Positions 32,639-42,123 of a stretch of DNA of 64,000 nucleotides are shown here, piece by piece. The DNA is from Chitinophaga sancti (GTDB lineage: Bacteria > Bacteroidota > Bacteroidia > Chitinophagales > Chitinophagaceae). Location of the stretch: contig NZ_CP139247.1 in assembly GCF_034087045.1 (NCBI RefSeq), forward strand, positions 1,612,001-1,676,000, read 5' to 3'. Made by a program: the position numbers and the translations under genes. Positions within the stretch are counted from its first letter, which is position 1; each line of letters starts with the position of its first letter. The notes under the pieces were generated by a model. The model ran no database searches. It saw nothing but the letters and a program-made list of their open reading frames with translations, and was not told where the DNA came from.

Positions 32639-33601
32639 ATGGAGGAGAACCGGGCTATCATATTAAGTGAGTCACAAAGAACGATCAGCAAACTACAACT
32701 GCTGTCCGTCTTTTTTGAAGATGAAATAATCTATAAGATCTACCTGCGTACACAGGTGATCCATAAATTATTTGAGAACAATACGGACCTGGATGTGAAT
32801 AAACTGGAACTCTTTCATGTTCAATATTCGTTGACCATTATAGAACTGCTCAGGAAAATCAAAATTGCCAACGAGCGGAATGTACTCATTCTCCATGATG
32901 AGATGCAGCTGAACAGAGACCTTATTGACAAGCTGAATAGCAACGTATACACAGAACAAAGTTATAACCTGGAAAAGCAGCGACAGGCGCTGAAAGTAAA
33001 CCAGTCTCTGCGTCGGCTTTTCCGGTTATTATCAGAAGAGAAAGATGAATCGCCTTTCTCAAAAAACATCAATGCCTTTAGCGCCCGCTTTGCGGCAGAT
33101 TTCTTCTTCGATATTCCATTCAGTCTCGTAGAAAAACTCACCGACTATAATCCTGCAGAAGTATACCGGAATGCTTATGCTACTATACACAGAAGGCTCC
33201 TGGGCATTCTGAACAAGGTAGAATTCAGGAGTGAATTCTATTGTGGATTGACAGCCGGTAGTCTGATACTGGAAGTATATAGTATTACAGGCCTGGACAG
33301 GTATTTTGTGTTTGTGCCCTCCCGCAATTTATTTCTCTTCCTTGATATGGCAGAGCTGTCAGGCATAGACCTGCATAACAATATCTCTAAAAAAGCGAAG
33401 ATCGTACAGGAAATAGCAGATAAGAACGATCAGCTGCAAAGCACTGCCAGTGTGGTAAAGACGCAGATACCGCCTGATATAAAAAGGTTGATATCAGATT
33501 ATCATAATAAGATTGATGATGTGGATTTCCTGCAGAACCTCAGTGATGTGGATATAGAGGCCAATATTCTAAAAGCCATGTTGAATACGGATAGTCTTTA
33601 A
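32639..33601 (+). CDS. Conserved-context protein of unknown function in the Ter operon
   Basis: 320 residues, soluble, without signal peptide or membrane segment. The first half is helical (EENRAIILSESQRTISKLQL, LEKQRQALKVNQSLRRLFRL). The second half contains strand-like segments (YCGLTAGSLILEVYSITG, RYFVFVPSRNLFLFLDMAEL) and ends in a helix-rich tail. I recognise no family and no catalytic motif. It sits 12 bases after telA and 2 bases before the methyltransferase, so it is surely co-transcribed with the Ter genes and may be a partner of TelA. Confidence 0.7.
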   Translation: MEENRAIILSESQRTISKLQLLSVFFEDEIIYKIYLRTQVIHKLFENNTDLDVNKLELFHVQYSLTIIELLRKIKIANERNVLILHDEMQLNRDLIDKLNSNVYTEQSYNLEKQRQALKVNQSLRRLFRLLSEEKDESPFSKNINAFSARFAADFFFDIPFSLVEKLTDYNPAEVYRNAYATIHRRLLGILNKVEFRSEFYCGLTAGSLILEVYSITGLDRYFVFVPSRNLFLFLDMAELSGIDLHNNISKKAKIVQEIADKNDQLQSTASVVKTQIPPDIKRLISDYHNKIDDVDFLQNLSDVDIEANILKAMLNTDSL

Positions 33602-33603
33602 CC

Positions 33604-34098
33604 ATGCAGTTATCCGAAGCCATCCAGTTTATACAATGTGATATATTACAGTATGCTCCCGTTAGCAAATGGGCTGATCTGGGCTGCGGTAGTGGTTTGT
33701 TTTCTATGGCACTGGCGCATTACCTGCCTGAAGGAAGTACTATTTATGCAGTGGATCATAAACCGGCTACGCGGATTCCCGGGCATGGGATAGAGATAGT
33801 AGAGCTGGATTTTGTGTTTGATCCATTTCCGTTTGGTGCTGTGGATGGTATATTGATGGCCAATTCATTGCATTATGTGAAGGATAAACCTGCATTTGTA
33901 CAAAAGCTGAAAAGATATAGTTCAACCTTGTTAGTTATCGAGTACGATATAGAAAAACCAGTGCCTACATGGGTGCCTTTTCCCCTCAGTTTTCGTCAGC
34001 TTACTACATTTTTCCCTGGTAATCAGATCAAAAAATTGAATGAAAGACCCTCTGCTTATGGGCAGGGAAATATGTATGCAGCATTTATTAGTTCGTAA
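33604..34098 (+). CDS. Small SAM-dependent methyltransferase
   Basis: 164 residues, a compact Rossmann methyltransferase. Motif I is WADLGCGSGLFSMALA (about 23-38), with IYAVDHKP at strand 2 and VDGILMANSLHYVKDK at strand 4, the methyltransferase-11 type pattern. It has no added domain and is at the short end of the family. The target is unknown; it may act on a small molecule or lipid. It is the last gene of the Ter-type operon, starting two bases after the preceding stop. The following gene begins 23 bases later and has its own signal peptide. Confidence 0.8.
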   Translation: MQLSEAIQFIQCDILQYAPVSKWADLGCGSGLFSMALAHYLPEGSTIYAVDHKPATRIPGHGIEIVELDFVFDPFPFGAVDGILMANSLHYVKDKPAFVQKLKRYSSTLLVIEYDIEKPVPTWVPFPLSFRQLTTFFPGNQIKKLNERPSAYGQGNMYAAFISS

Positions 34099-34121
34099 TT
34101 TTTAATTTAAACAATAATACC

Positions 34122-35210
34122 ATGAAAAGAATTTTCCTGGCAGCAATAGCCTGCTTTGTTTTTGTTACTCTGACCCAGGGGCAGACCCTTCAAACTGTTA
34201 CTAACTCAGGCGACACGACTACAAATTTAATCCGTATTACAGGTGCTAACATGCCAATCACACTCACTGGACCCGGTCTGGAAATGGGATACCAGAATGC
34301 TACAGGTTTTGTGCAGACGTTTCACAGATCCAGTGGTGCCTGGCTGCCACTGACCCTGAGGGGATCGACCATTACAACCAGTACCCGTACTCTCATTAAT
34401 GGCGCTACAGATGATGGCAGCACTGCACTTCAGGTAAATGGTGGGGCTTCCCTTACAAAAAAACTCTACATTGATGTTGCTATTGAAGGGAATAATGTTT
34501 TCACATATGGTAGTCATCTGGAACTCCACAACTCCCGGTATACAGGTGGTTTGGCTATGAGTATCGGGCAGAATAACAGTGGTTTGATTCAGGCATATTC
34601 CTCTTCTGCTATGGATGGTAGTTTGTTGTTAAATCCCAATGGCGGTAAAGTAGGTATTGGAACTGCAAGCCCTGATCAGGTATTGACCATCAAAGGTGGA
34701 GGTATTGGTTTTGATGGGACTTCTTCTGATAAAAAATTATATTCCCCTGCAGATGGTACATTGGAATGGTACACAAACAATAATGCCGGAGAACATGGCT
34801 TTGCAATCAGCCATCAGGGTACAAAGCAGGTATACCTAAGCTCTTATGGAGATAGTTACCTGATGGGAGGTAATGTGGGTATTGGTACAAAGACTCCTCA
34901 GTCTCAACTCGCTGTAAATGGTACAATCACTGCTACAAAAATAAAAGTAACTGCTACTGGATGGCCTGACTTTGTATTCGATGAACAATACCAGCTGCCT
35001 ACTCTCCAGGAAGTAGAAAGCTATATCAAAGCCAATAAGCACCTGCCAGCGATACCTGGTGCAGCAGAAGTAGGAAAAGAAGGACAGGATCTGGGAGCCA
35101 TCAACGAAGCCCTGTTGCAAAAGGTGGAAGAACTCACACTTTATATTATTCAGCAGCAAAAGCAAATGGATGCGATGGACGCGAGATTAAAAGCTGTAGA
35201 AAAGCAATAA
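34122..35210 (+). CDS. Secreted fibre-like surface protein
   Basis: 362 residues with a signal peptide (MKRIFLAAIACFVFVTLTQG). The body is beta-rich with repeated GKVGIGTASPDQVLTI and GNVGIGTKTPQSQLAV elements. These are typical of tail-fibre-like and adhesin-like surface proteins of Bacteroidota. The C-terminus has WPDFVFDEQYQLPTLQEVES, NKHLPAIPGAAEVGKEG and a coiled LLQKVEELTLYIIQQQKQMD trimerisation-like helix. Such proteins are widely present in Chitinophagaceae; most have no tested function. It is followed at once by a long hairpin. Confidence 0.75.
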   Translation: MKRIFLAAIACFVFVTLTQGQTLQTVTNSGDTTTNLIRITGANMPITLTGPGLEMGYQNATGFVQTFHRSSGAWLPLTLRGSTITTSTRTLINGATDDGSTALQVNGGASLTKKLYIDVAIEGNNVFTYGSHLELHNSRYTGGLAMSIGQNNSGLIQAYSSSAMDGSLLLNPNGGKVGIGTASPDQVLTIKGGGIGFDGTSSDKKLYSPADGTLEWYTNNNAGEHGFAISHQGTKQVYLSSYGDSYLMGGNVGIGTKTPQSQLAVNGTITATKIKVTATGWPDFVFDEQYQLPTLQEVESYIKANKHLPAIPGAAEVGKEGQDLGAINEALLQKVEELTLYIIQQQKQMDAMDARLKAVEKQ

Positions 35211-35214
35211 TAGT

Positions 35215-35255
35215 AAAGATACTAATATGTGCAAAAGGCATATATTAGTATCTTT
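35215..35255. terminator. Long AT-rich hairpin after the fibre-like gene
   Basis: aaagatactaatat (35215-35228) pairs perfectly with atattagtatcttt (35242-35255). A further G-T pair and a tgc/gca pair extend it inward to an 18-bp stem with an aaaag loop. The stem ends in TTT. It fits a terminator and separates the fibre gene from the broken glycohydrolase gene. Confidence 0.65.
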
Positions 35256-35262
35256 ATGCTTT

Positions 35263-35508
35263 ATGACCATAGACGAAAAACTACGCCTCGCCAGCACTTC
35301 TCTATTCGGTCTCTCAATCGGAGACGCCTTTAGAGAAACCTTCTTTGGCAATGAGGATCTCATCACCAAAAGACTAATTTACAAGGAATTAAAACCAGGC
35401 AACTGGAATGTCACTGACGATACCGTCATGGCAATAGGCATTCACAACATCCTCGCACTGGAGGGAAAGATCGACCAGCAAAAGCCTTGGCTTTTTTTCA
35501 ACATCTAA
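35263..35508 (+). pseudogene. Truncated ADP-ribosylglycohydrolase (DraG-like) remnant
   Basis: An 81-codon frame starting MTIDEKLRLASTSLFGLSIG. LFGLSIGDAFRETFFG and GNWNVTDDTVMAIGIHNILA match the opening of the ADP-ribosylglycohydrolase family, where the G-D-A and the TDDT motif bind magnesium. Family proteins are usually about 300 residues, so three quarters are missing. After IDQQ the frame reads PWLFFNI and stops; in another frame the sequence KALAFFQHLM would continue a DraG-like helix briefly, suggesting a frameshift followed by a deletion. Similarity then ends before JetA. Confidence 0.65.
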
Positions 35509-35562
35509 TGGGGGAAACTCCTTCTTTGTTCGAACCTTTTTTTTCTACAATTTGCACCCTCT

Positions 35563-37032
35563 ATGAACAAAGACGATTTATTCTGGCTCATTTCCTCTTC
35601 ACCTGCTATCCAGATGCTGCGCCTGCGCAACACTCATTGGATACTTCCATTCCTGTACAGCGTGTTCAAGGAAGAGAACCGTTTCTCTATCCCTGAGTCA
35701 CAACTGGTACAAATGCTGGCGGAAACGCTCAGCCTACAGGAAGACGGCGTGGAAGACCTGGAAGAAGCAAGGATCAACTTTGGTGAAGATGAAGAAACAC
35801 GTAGCCGAAAATATATACTTAGCTGGGTACAAAAACGCATTCTGCAGGATCTGCCGGATGCCGAAGGCAATACCCGCTATCAGCTAAGCGCTTATACTGA
35901 AAAAGTATTCCAGTGGATGCAGACCCTGCAGTTGCGGCAACACGTAGGTACAGAAAGCCGCTTCAAACTCCTCTTCAATTCCCTCCGCGATATTGTAGAG
36001 AATACAGAAGATGACAGGGGTAAGAAACTGGAAATACTCAAGAATAAGCGCGCCGAAATTGATAAAGAGATCAAAGCACTGGAACTGGGCATCACCCCCG
36101 ACAGGTATAACAATGCCCAGGTAGAGGAACGACTGGAACTCTTTACCCGTCTATGCTACGAACTGATCAGCGATTTCCGTGAGGTAGAGGATAACTTCAA
36201 GCAGATCCACCGCACGATCGTGGAACAGCATACCCGCGCTGAACAAAGTAAAGGTGCCATCATCGGTTTTGCATTCGAAGCCTACGACTCCCTGCGCAAC
36301 AGTAACCAGGGTAAGAGCTTCTATGCTTTCTGGGACTTCCTCATCTCCCGTGCCGGCCAGGAAGAATGGCGGGAACTTACCGAACAGCTCATGCACCTGG
36401 TAGACGAAAGAGGTATACAGGCTGATGAGTCTTTCCTTACAAACATCAAATCCCTGCTGTTGGAGCAAGGGAAAAACGTATACGATGCCAACGATAAGAT
36501 GGCGGAAAAACTAAGTCGTATCATCTCCGAAAAAGAGATTGCACGTCACCGCCGCCTGCGCAAGCAGATCAACAGCATCAAGGAACTGGTATTCGGTTTC
36601 AAGGAAGAAGAAGACGATGTGGAAGCCGGGATCAGCATTGACGACAGTGCCGAAATCAGGATGATCCTGGAACGTAAGCTTACCCTGGAACAGAAAAAAA
36701 CTATTACAGAGGTAAAACAACCGGGTACCGCCACTGAAAAAATAGAGGATATGACACGCTTCAGCCGCCTGCTCAATACCTCTCATATCAACAAAAAATA
36801 CCTGTGGACAAAAGTAGAAGGGGTGCTGAAAGACAAGCAGACCGCTACGCTCAAAGAAGTACTGGAAGCTTCGCCGCTGGAATATGGCCTTGCAGAGATC
36901 ATCAGCTATTACGACTTTGTAAGGGAAAAAGGCGGCAAAGCATACACCGTACAGAATACCACAGAACTGATACCTCTCAATGCGGAGCAAACCCGCTTTT
37001 TGGAAGTACCTTATCTTTTATTCGGAAAATAA
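35563..37032 (+). CDS. jetA: JetA / MksF-like kleisin-type subunit (DUF3375)
   Basis: 489 residues. The opening LLWLISSSPAIQMLRLRNT-like stretch (here starting DDLFWLISSSP), the middle FEAYDSLRNSNQGKSFYAFWDFL and the helical C-terminal DUF3375 region match JetA of type I Wadjet, equivalent to MksF/EptA. It contains long helices (about 150-190 and 320-350). In the Jet/Mks complex it acts as the kleisin that closes the SMC ring. The ATG at 35563 lies a few bases after an AT-rich stretch with TACAATTTG, a possible variant -7 element. The jetB start follows six bases after its stop, and jetC after that, so the three form one operon. Confidence 0.85.
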   Translation: MNKDDLFWLISSSPAIQMLRLRNTHWILPFLYSVFKEENRFSIPESQLVQMLAETLSLQEDGVEDLEEARINFGEDEETRSRKYILSWVQKRILQDLPDAEGNTRYQLSAYTEKVFQWMQTLQLRQHVGTESRFKLLFNSLRDIVENTEDDRGKKLEILKNKRAEIDKEIKALELGITPDRYNNAQVEERLELFTRLCYELISDFREVEDNFKQIHRTIVEQHTRAEQSKGAIIGFAFEAYDSLRNSNQGKSFYAFWDFLISRAGQEEWRELTEQLMHLVDERGIQADESFLTNIKSLLLEQGKNVYDANDKMAEKLSRIISEKEIARHRRLRKQINSIKELVFGFKEEEDDVEAGISIDDSAEIRMILERKLTLEQKKTITEVKQPGTATEKIEDMTRFSRLLNTSHINKKYLWTKVEGVLKDKQTATLKEVLEASPLEYGLAEIISYYDFVREKGGKAYTVQNTTELIPLNAEQTRFLEVPYLLFGK

Positions 37033-37038
37033 ACAAGT

Positions 37039-37635
37039 ATGAGTACACCTGTCAAAATATTACCCTACGCTTCCTTAGTAGTCAAGTTGCTCAAAGGACC
37101 CGTAGAATATGTAGAAAAAAGTGCCTGGGAGAAACTGTTGCAATACAAGGTGGAACTGATCATCTTTCTTCAGCAACTGGGCCTCACACTGGTACTGGAT
37201 GAACAGGATGGCTATGCATTTGTAAAGCATGCCATGTCAGAAGACGAAGAAGCCTATGTGAGCTGGGTACAACGCCGCTCTTTCTCTTACGAGGAAAGCA
37301 TCATGCTGGTGTTGCTGCGCGAGATGATGGCAGAATTCGAAATCAGTGATTCCTCTTCCCGTGAGCTGATCAAGAAGAGAAGGGAGATCAAGGAATATGC
37401 AGAACTGTTCTTCAAAGAAGGCGCCAGCCGTATCCGCTTTCTGAAAGATATAGACAGGCTGATCGACAAAGTGGAAGAAAACGGTTTCCTGCAAAAAATA
37501 GAGAACAACGACCTGATCGATGAACAGAAGTTCCGCATCAGGAAGATCATCAAAGCTAAAGTAGACGGCGAAGCGCTGGAACAATTCCAGCAACAACTGC
37601 TCGCTCACCAGGAAACCCCTGTGGAGGCAGAGTAA
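37039..37635 (+). CDS. jetB: JetB / MksE-like subunit (DUF4194)
   Basis: 198 residues, soluble and mainly helical, with winged-helix character: YASLVVKLLKGPVEYVEKSA, then EAYVSWVQRRSFSYEESIML, and RIRFLKDIDRLIDKVEENGF near the C-terminus. These are features of the DUF4194 (JetB/MksE) family, the kite-like partner that sits on the kleisin. It lies between jetA and jetC, as in known Jet operons. It has no catalytic residues and should be structural. Length is normal for the family. Confidence 0.85.
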   Translation: MSTPVKILPYASLVVKLLKGPVEYVEKSAWEKLLQYKVELIIFLQQLGLTLVLDEQDGYAFVKHAMSEDEEAYVSWVQRRSFSYEESIMLVLLREMMAEFEISDSSSRELIKKRREIKEYAELFFKEGASRIRFLKDIDRLIDKVEENGFLQKIENNDLIDEQKFRIRKIIKAKVDGEALEQFQQQLLAHQETPVEAE

Positions 37636-37653
37636 GCAAAACCAACTCATCCA

Positions 37654-40600
37654 ATGCAATTAAACGTATTCAGCACAGATAGTCAAAAGACCGGCTTCCG
37701 CCTGCAATATATGGAAGTGTTCAACTGGGGGACCTTTGATGAACACATTCATACAATTAAGCCAGAAGGGGAGACCAGTCTGCTCACCGGCGCTAATGGC
37801 AGTGGCAAGACTACCTTTATCGATGCCCTGCTCACCCTGATGGTGCCGGAAAAGAAATACCGCTTTTATAACCAGAGTAGTGGTAGTGAAAAGAAAGGTG
37901 ACCGAACCGAAGATTCCTATGTAATGGGAGGTTATGGTATGGTGAACAATGAAGCCACCGGCGTGACCAAAACCCTGTACCTGCGCGAGAACAAAGAAGA
38001 AGCCTACAGCATTCTGCTGGCCAACTTTGCCAACGAAGCAGAACAGTTTGTGACCATCTTCCAGGTGAGGTACTTCGTGAATGGCGACATGCGCAAGATA
38101 TTTGGTGTCGCACACAGAGCCATGCACATTGCAGACGATTTCCGTCCGTTCGATCTGGGTGGTCAGTGGAAAAAACGTATCGATCAGCTCTTTAACAAAG
38201 GTGCGCGTAAACAGGTAGAATGGTTTGACGCCGCCAGCAAATATGCACAACGACTGGTAGATGCCCTGGGTATGCAGAGTATACAGGCATTACAGCTCTT
38301 TAACCAGACTGTAGGTATCAAGGTGTTGGGTAACCTGGATGATTTTATCCGTACCAACATGTTGGAACCCCGCAATATGGAAGAGCAGTTTCAGGAACTG
38401 AAAAAACACCTGACCACGTTGCTGGATGCACAACGCAATATCGAAAAGGCAGAAGAGCAGATCCGCATGCTGGAACCTATCAAGGAGCACCATGCAAACT
38501 TTGCCAACCTTTCTGCAAAGATCTCCGGTTACAAGCAGGACCTGAATACGGCTACCATCTGGAATAGTTTTACCCGTAGCCAGTTACTGGGCCAGGCTTT
38601 GCAAGAGAAACGTCAGGAAGTGACCATCCTGCTCCGCAAGATAGAAGAGTCTAAAACACAGATGAATGAACTGCTGGAACAGGAGCGTACTACCCGCAAT
38701 ATGCTGGAACAGAACAAAGCTGGTCAGCGCCTGCAACAACTGGAAAAGACCATCGAAGAACTGCGCCAGAAGAAAGTAGCGGCCGAGACAAACCTGCAGG
38801 AGTTTATGAACTGGTGCGAAGCACTGCACATAAAGGATAACGAAATCAATGACGAAGCTACCTATACACGTCTCCTGAAAGAAGCTGGCCGTGCTGCGCT
38901 GAAACTGGAAACAGAGCAGCGCCTCAATGAAGAAGATGAGTACAGCGCCAAGCGTGTAAAGGAAAAAGCGGATGGGGAAAAAGATAGCCTGGAAAAGGAA
39001 ATAGAACTCCTGCACCAGTCAAAGAACAACATCCCTTCTCACCTCATCCAGTTGCGCAAAGACATGTGCAATTACCTGAAGATAGATGAAGGCGAAATCC
39101 TCTTTGCAGGTGAACTGATCCAGGTAAAACCGGAAGAACTGCACTGGCAGCCAGCTATCGAAAAATTACTGCATTCCTTTTCACTACGCCTGCTGGTACC
39201 GGATAAGCACTACAAGAAGGTGACCAGTTATGTGAACAACAATAACATGCGTACCCGCCTGGTCTACTACCAGATCAAGGAATCTGCACTTACCCTGTAT
39301 CCGGATGAAAACACAGTCTATGAAAAACTGGATTTCCATCCTGATCACAAACTCACAGAGTGGGTAGAACAGCAGATCATCCAGAATTTCAACTACACCT
39401 GTGTAGAAAACGAAAAGTCCCTGCATCGGTATGATATGGCCATCACCATCGAAGGGCTGATCAAGAACAGGGATCGCCATGAAAAGGATGACCGCTCCGG
39501 CAGGAATGACGAAGCCCGTTATGTAATGGGTTGGAACAACGACAGGAAAAAAGAAGCATTGATTGCTAAACGTAATAAGCTGAATGAAGCCATTACGTCC
39601 AGCACCGAAATATTGCAAACCTGCAAAACCCGTTCTGCACGGTTGCAAAAGCAATTCTATGCTGCCGGCCGCTTAAAGGAACACAAGGGTTTTGAAGAGC
39701 TGAACATCCCTAAGCTCCAAAAGAACATTCACAAAGCAGAAGAGCAGATTGCTTCCATGCGTGATGAAAATATGGAGCTGGATGCACTGACAGAACAGTT
39801 GCAGGATGTAGAAAAACAAAAGCAGCAAGTACAGGAATCACAGGCAACCCTGATCAGGAACGAAGCGCTGGCACAACGTACCATCTCTGATATGGAAACA
39901 GAGCAGGAAAACCTGCAGGCCCTGTTACAGCACATTACAGATACAGACAAAGACCAGCTGTTGCAATTCCAGCAGCAGCATAGTCAGGAGCTGAGTGAGG
40001 TGACGCTGGATAATATCGGCAGCGTGTACAAGTCGCTGCGTGATAGTAAAGAACAAAACCTGAAGCAGGCAGAAGATGCCAGCCATAAAGAAGAAGTATT
40101 GCTGAACCGCAGTATCAATCGTCTTAAAAACCCTTCTCCTGAGTTATTAGCGCGTTTCCCTGATTGGAGTGCAGATGTACATGCCATGTCAGAAGAGGCG
40201 AAAAATGCGGGCGAATACATCGAATGGCTGGATAAACTGAGCAATGATAACCTGCCCCGTTTCAAAAAGGATTTCGAAAGCTATATCAACGTCACCATCA
40301 CTTACAAGATCGGTGGGCTGAATGAGGAGATGGAAAAGTGGGAGCGGGATATCACCAACACGATCCACAAGCTAAATCAATCCCTGAGTGGTATCAACTT
40401 CAACCGTTTGCCGGATACTTATATCCAGCTGGTGAAGCGACCCGTGCCTACCGGTACAGAAGTAAGGGAATTCAAAAGCCGCTTACTCGATGCCCTGCCA
40501 CAGGCGGCTAACTGGCAACAGAGCACTTTCGAAGAAAAAGCTATGCACTTCCGTGAAAGAGTGATGCCATTGATCACCGCACTGGATGAAAGTGAAACTT

Positions 40601-41052
40601 ACCGTAACAGGGTAATGGATGCCCGTAACTGGTTTGAATTCTGGGCGGATGAAAGGTATCGCAATACCAATGAATCCAAGAAGATCTACCGCCAGATGGG
40701 ACAGCTGTCAGGTGGTGAAAAAGCACAATTGACCTACACCATACTCTGTAGTGCCATTGCGTACCAGTTTGGTATTACAAGAGAAGGTAAGAATACCCGC
40801 AGCCTCCGCTTCATTGCGGTGGATGAGAGCTTCAGCAACCAGGATGAGGAAAAGGCGACTTACCTGATGGAACTCTGTAAGCAGCTGCACTTACAATTGC
40901 TGGTGGTAACGCCAAGTGATAAGATTGCCGTGGTACAACAGTTCATTGCCCATGTACATCTGGTACAAAGAGTGAATAACAGGCACAGTGTGCTCTACAA
41001 TATGACGGTAAAAGAATTGCAGGATAAGATTTCTGATGTAGAAGTTGCCTGA
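37654..41052 (+). CDS. jetC: JetC / MksB-like SMC-type ATPase
   Basis: 1132 residues. Walker A is LLTGANGSGKTTFIDAL with Lys about 52. The N-terminal head carries the YNQSSGSEKKGDRTEDSYV insert typical of the MukB/MksB/JetC branch. Residues about 270-950 are long coiled coils with a hinge-like section near 500-650. The ABC signature is QLSGGEKAQLTY near residue 1017, and Walker B is LRFIAVDESFSNQDEEKA. The ATPase extrudes DNA loops with JetA and JetB. In Wadjet defence, JetD then cuts circular plasmid DNA, but no JetD-like gene is found here. The operon ends in a terminator at 41107-41146. Confidence 0.9.
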   Translation: MQLNVFSTDSQKTGFRLQYMEVFNWGTFDEHIHTIKPEGETSLLTGANGSGKTTFIDALLTLMVPEKKYRFYNQSSGSEKKGDRTEDSYVMGGYGMVNNEATGVTKTLYLRENKEEAYSILLANFANEAEQFVTIFQVRYFVNGDMRKIFGVAHRAMHIADDFRPFDLGGQWKKRIDQLFNKGARKQVEWFDAASKYAQRLVDALGMQSIQALQLFNQTVGIKVLGNLDDFIRTNMLEPRNMEEQFQELKKHLTTLLDAQRNIEKAEEQIRMLEPIKEHHANFANLSAKISGYKQDLNTATIWNSFTRSQLLGQALQEKRQEVTILLRKIEESKTQMNELLEQERTTRNMLEQNKAGQRLQQLEKTIEELRQKKVAAETNLQEFMNWCEALHIKDNEINDEATYTRLLKEAGRAALKLETEQRLNEEDEYSAKRVKEKADGEKDSLEKEIELLHQSKNNIPSHLIQLRKDMCNYLKIDEGEILFAGELIQVKPEELHWQPAIEKLLHSFSLRLLVPDKHYKKVTSYVNNNNMRTRLVYYQIKESALTLYPDENTVYEKLDFHPDHKLTEWVEQQIIQNFNYTCVENEKSLHRYDMAITIEGLIKNRDRHEKDDRSGRNDEARYVMGWNNDRKKEALIAKRNKLNEAITSSTEILQTCKTRSARLQKQFYAAGRLKEHKGFEELNIPKLQKNIHKAEEQIASMRDENMELDALTEQLQDVEKQKQQVQESQATLIRNEALAQRTISDMETEQENLQALLQHITDTDKDQLLQFQQQHSQELSEVTLDNIGSVYKSLRDSKEQNLKQAEDASHKEEVLLNRSINRLKNPSPELLARFPDWSADVHAMSEEAKNAGEYIEWLDKLSNDNLPRFKKDFESYINVTITYKIGGLNEEMEKWERDITNTIHKLNQSLSGINFNRLPDTYIQLVKRPVPTGTEVREFKSRLLDALPQAANWQQSTFEEKAMHFRERVMPLITALDESETYRNRVMDARNWFEFWADERYRNTNESKKIYRQMGQLSGGEKAQLTYTILCSAIAYQFGITREGKNTRSLRFIAVDESFSNQDEEKATYLMELCKQLHLQLLVVTPSDKIAVVQQFIAHVHLVQRVNNRHSVLYNMTVKELQDKISDVEVA

Positions 41053-41104
41053 TCAATACCGGAATTGTATAAAAAATAATAACTATCTCTATCGGTACCC
41101 GAAT

Positions 41105-41147
41105 AAAAGGAGGCCGTATCTTAACTTATGATACGGTCCCTTTTTTT
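41105..41147 (+). terminator. Terminator of the jetABC operon
   Basis: aaaggaggccgtatc pairs with gatacggtccctttt, with a small mismatch, and is followed by a run of T. Confidence 0.8.
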
Positions 41148-41173
41148 ATATATTGCAGTAAAATCGAAGAACA

Positions 41174-42121
41174 TTGATCATATCCGTCGGCATCTGCACC
41201 TACAACAGTGAAAAATACCTTCCGGAACAGCTGGAAACCATCATTCACCAAACGCTTCGTGTGAATGAAATCGTGGTGATCGACGACGCTTCTACAGATC
41301 AGACTATCCGGATATTACATGATTATGCCAGCCGCTACCCGGGTCTTTTCCGCATTATCCGCAATGAAAAGAACAAAGGTGCGCGTAAGAATTTCGAACG
41401 TGCATTGGCTGAGAGCAAGGGAGACATCATCTTTCTGAGTGATCATGATGATTGCTGGTTGCCTGAGAAGGTGGCAAAGGTAGTTGCGCATTTTGCCGCG
41501 CATCCGCAGGACAAAGTTGTGTTTACCAATGGTGTGTTCATGGATGAAAACAGTGCTGCATTACCTTCTACCTTGTGGGATGTAGTGGGCTTTACTGCCG
41601 AAGTAAGAGCATATACACAAACAAAGGATGACCTGCTCCGCTACCTGTTGAAACACGGTCGTATTGTAACAGGGGCTACGCTGGCGCTCAAAAAAGAGAG
41701 CCTGTCACAGATCCTGCCTTTCCGCCTGATGCACAAGATCTGGCATGATGCCTGGATCGCGCTGGTGGCTGCAAATGCAAAGATGCTGGGATATATAGAA
41801 GAGCCATTGATCCGTTACCGTGTGCATAGTAAGCAACAGGTAGGGTATGGGTATATGGAAAAAATAAAAAACAGTCATCCTGTGCCAGCGTTGCAATTGA
41901 AAGAGTTAAGAGTAGAGATTGGTGATGAAGAACTGATACAGCTTATACATGTAAGAAGAAAAAGAGTTAGATTAGTCAGGCGTCTTTCGCGCTATATAAA
42001 ATTAGATCCTGTGATCAGTACAGAAATACTACAGGAACGTAAGGCATCGGAACAGGCTTTCTCCCGTGCAAAGTCACTGCCGGTGAGATGGCTGGAATCA
42101 TTCAGGAAAATGTTTAAATAG
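41174..42121 (+). CDS. Family 2 glycosyltransferase
   Basis: 315 residues from a TTG start: the frame opens with IISVGICTYNSEKYLPEQLE, where family 2 enzymes begin, and no ATG lies upstream in frame. VVIDDASTDQT at residues about 35-45 and FLSDHDDCWLPEKV near 90 are the nucleotide-sugar and metal (DxD-like) motifs. The GT-A fold continues to about residue 230, and the remainder is helical and basic. It transfers a sugar from an activated donor to an unknown acceptor. The gene stands with a cupin two bases after it and is preceded by the jet terminator, so it has its own promoter. Confidence 0.85.
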   Translation: MIISVGICTYNSEKYLPEQLETIIHQTLRVNEIVVIDDASTDQTIRILHDYASRYPGLFRIIRNEKNKGARKNFERALAESKGDIIFLSDHDDCWLPEKVAKVVAHFAAHPQDKVVFTNGVFMDENSAALPSTLWDVVGFTAEVRAYTQTKDDLLRYLLKHGRIVTGATLALKKESLSQILPFRLMHKIWHDAWIALVAANAKMLGYIEEPLIRYRVHSKQQVGYGYMEKIKNSHPVPALQLKELRVEIGDEELIQLIHVRRKRVRLVRRLSRYIKLDPVISTEILQERKASEQAFSRAKSLPVRWLESFRKMFK

Positions 42122-42123
42122 TT

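Noticed and set aside
35487..35696. A 69-codon frame overlapping the start of jetA
   Set aside because: Only the first ten residues could be a frameshifted remnant of the glycohydrolase; the rest overlaps jetA in another frame and is not protein-like.
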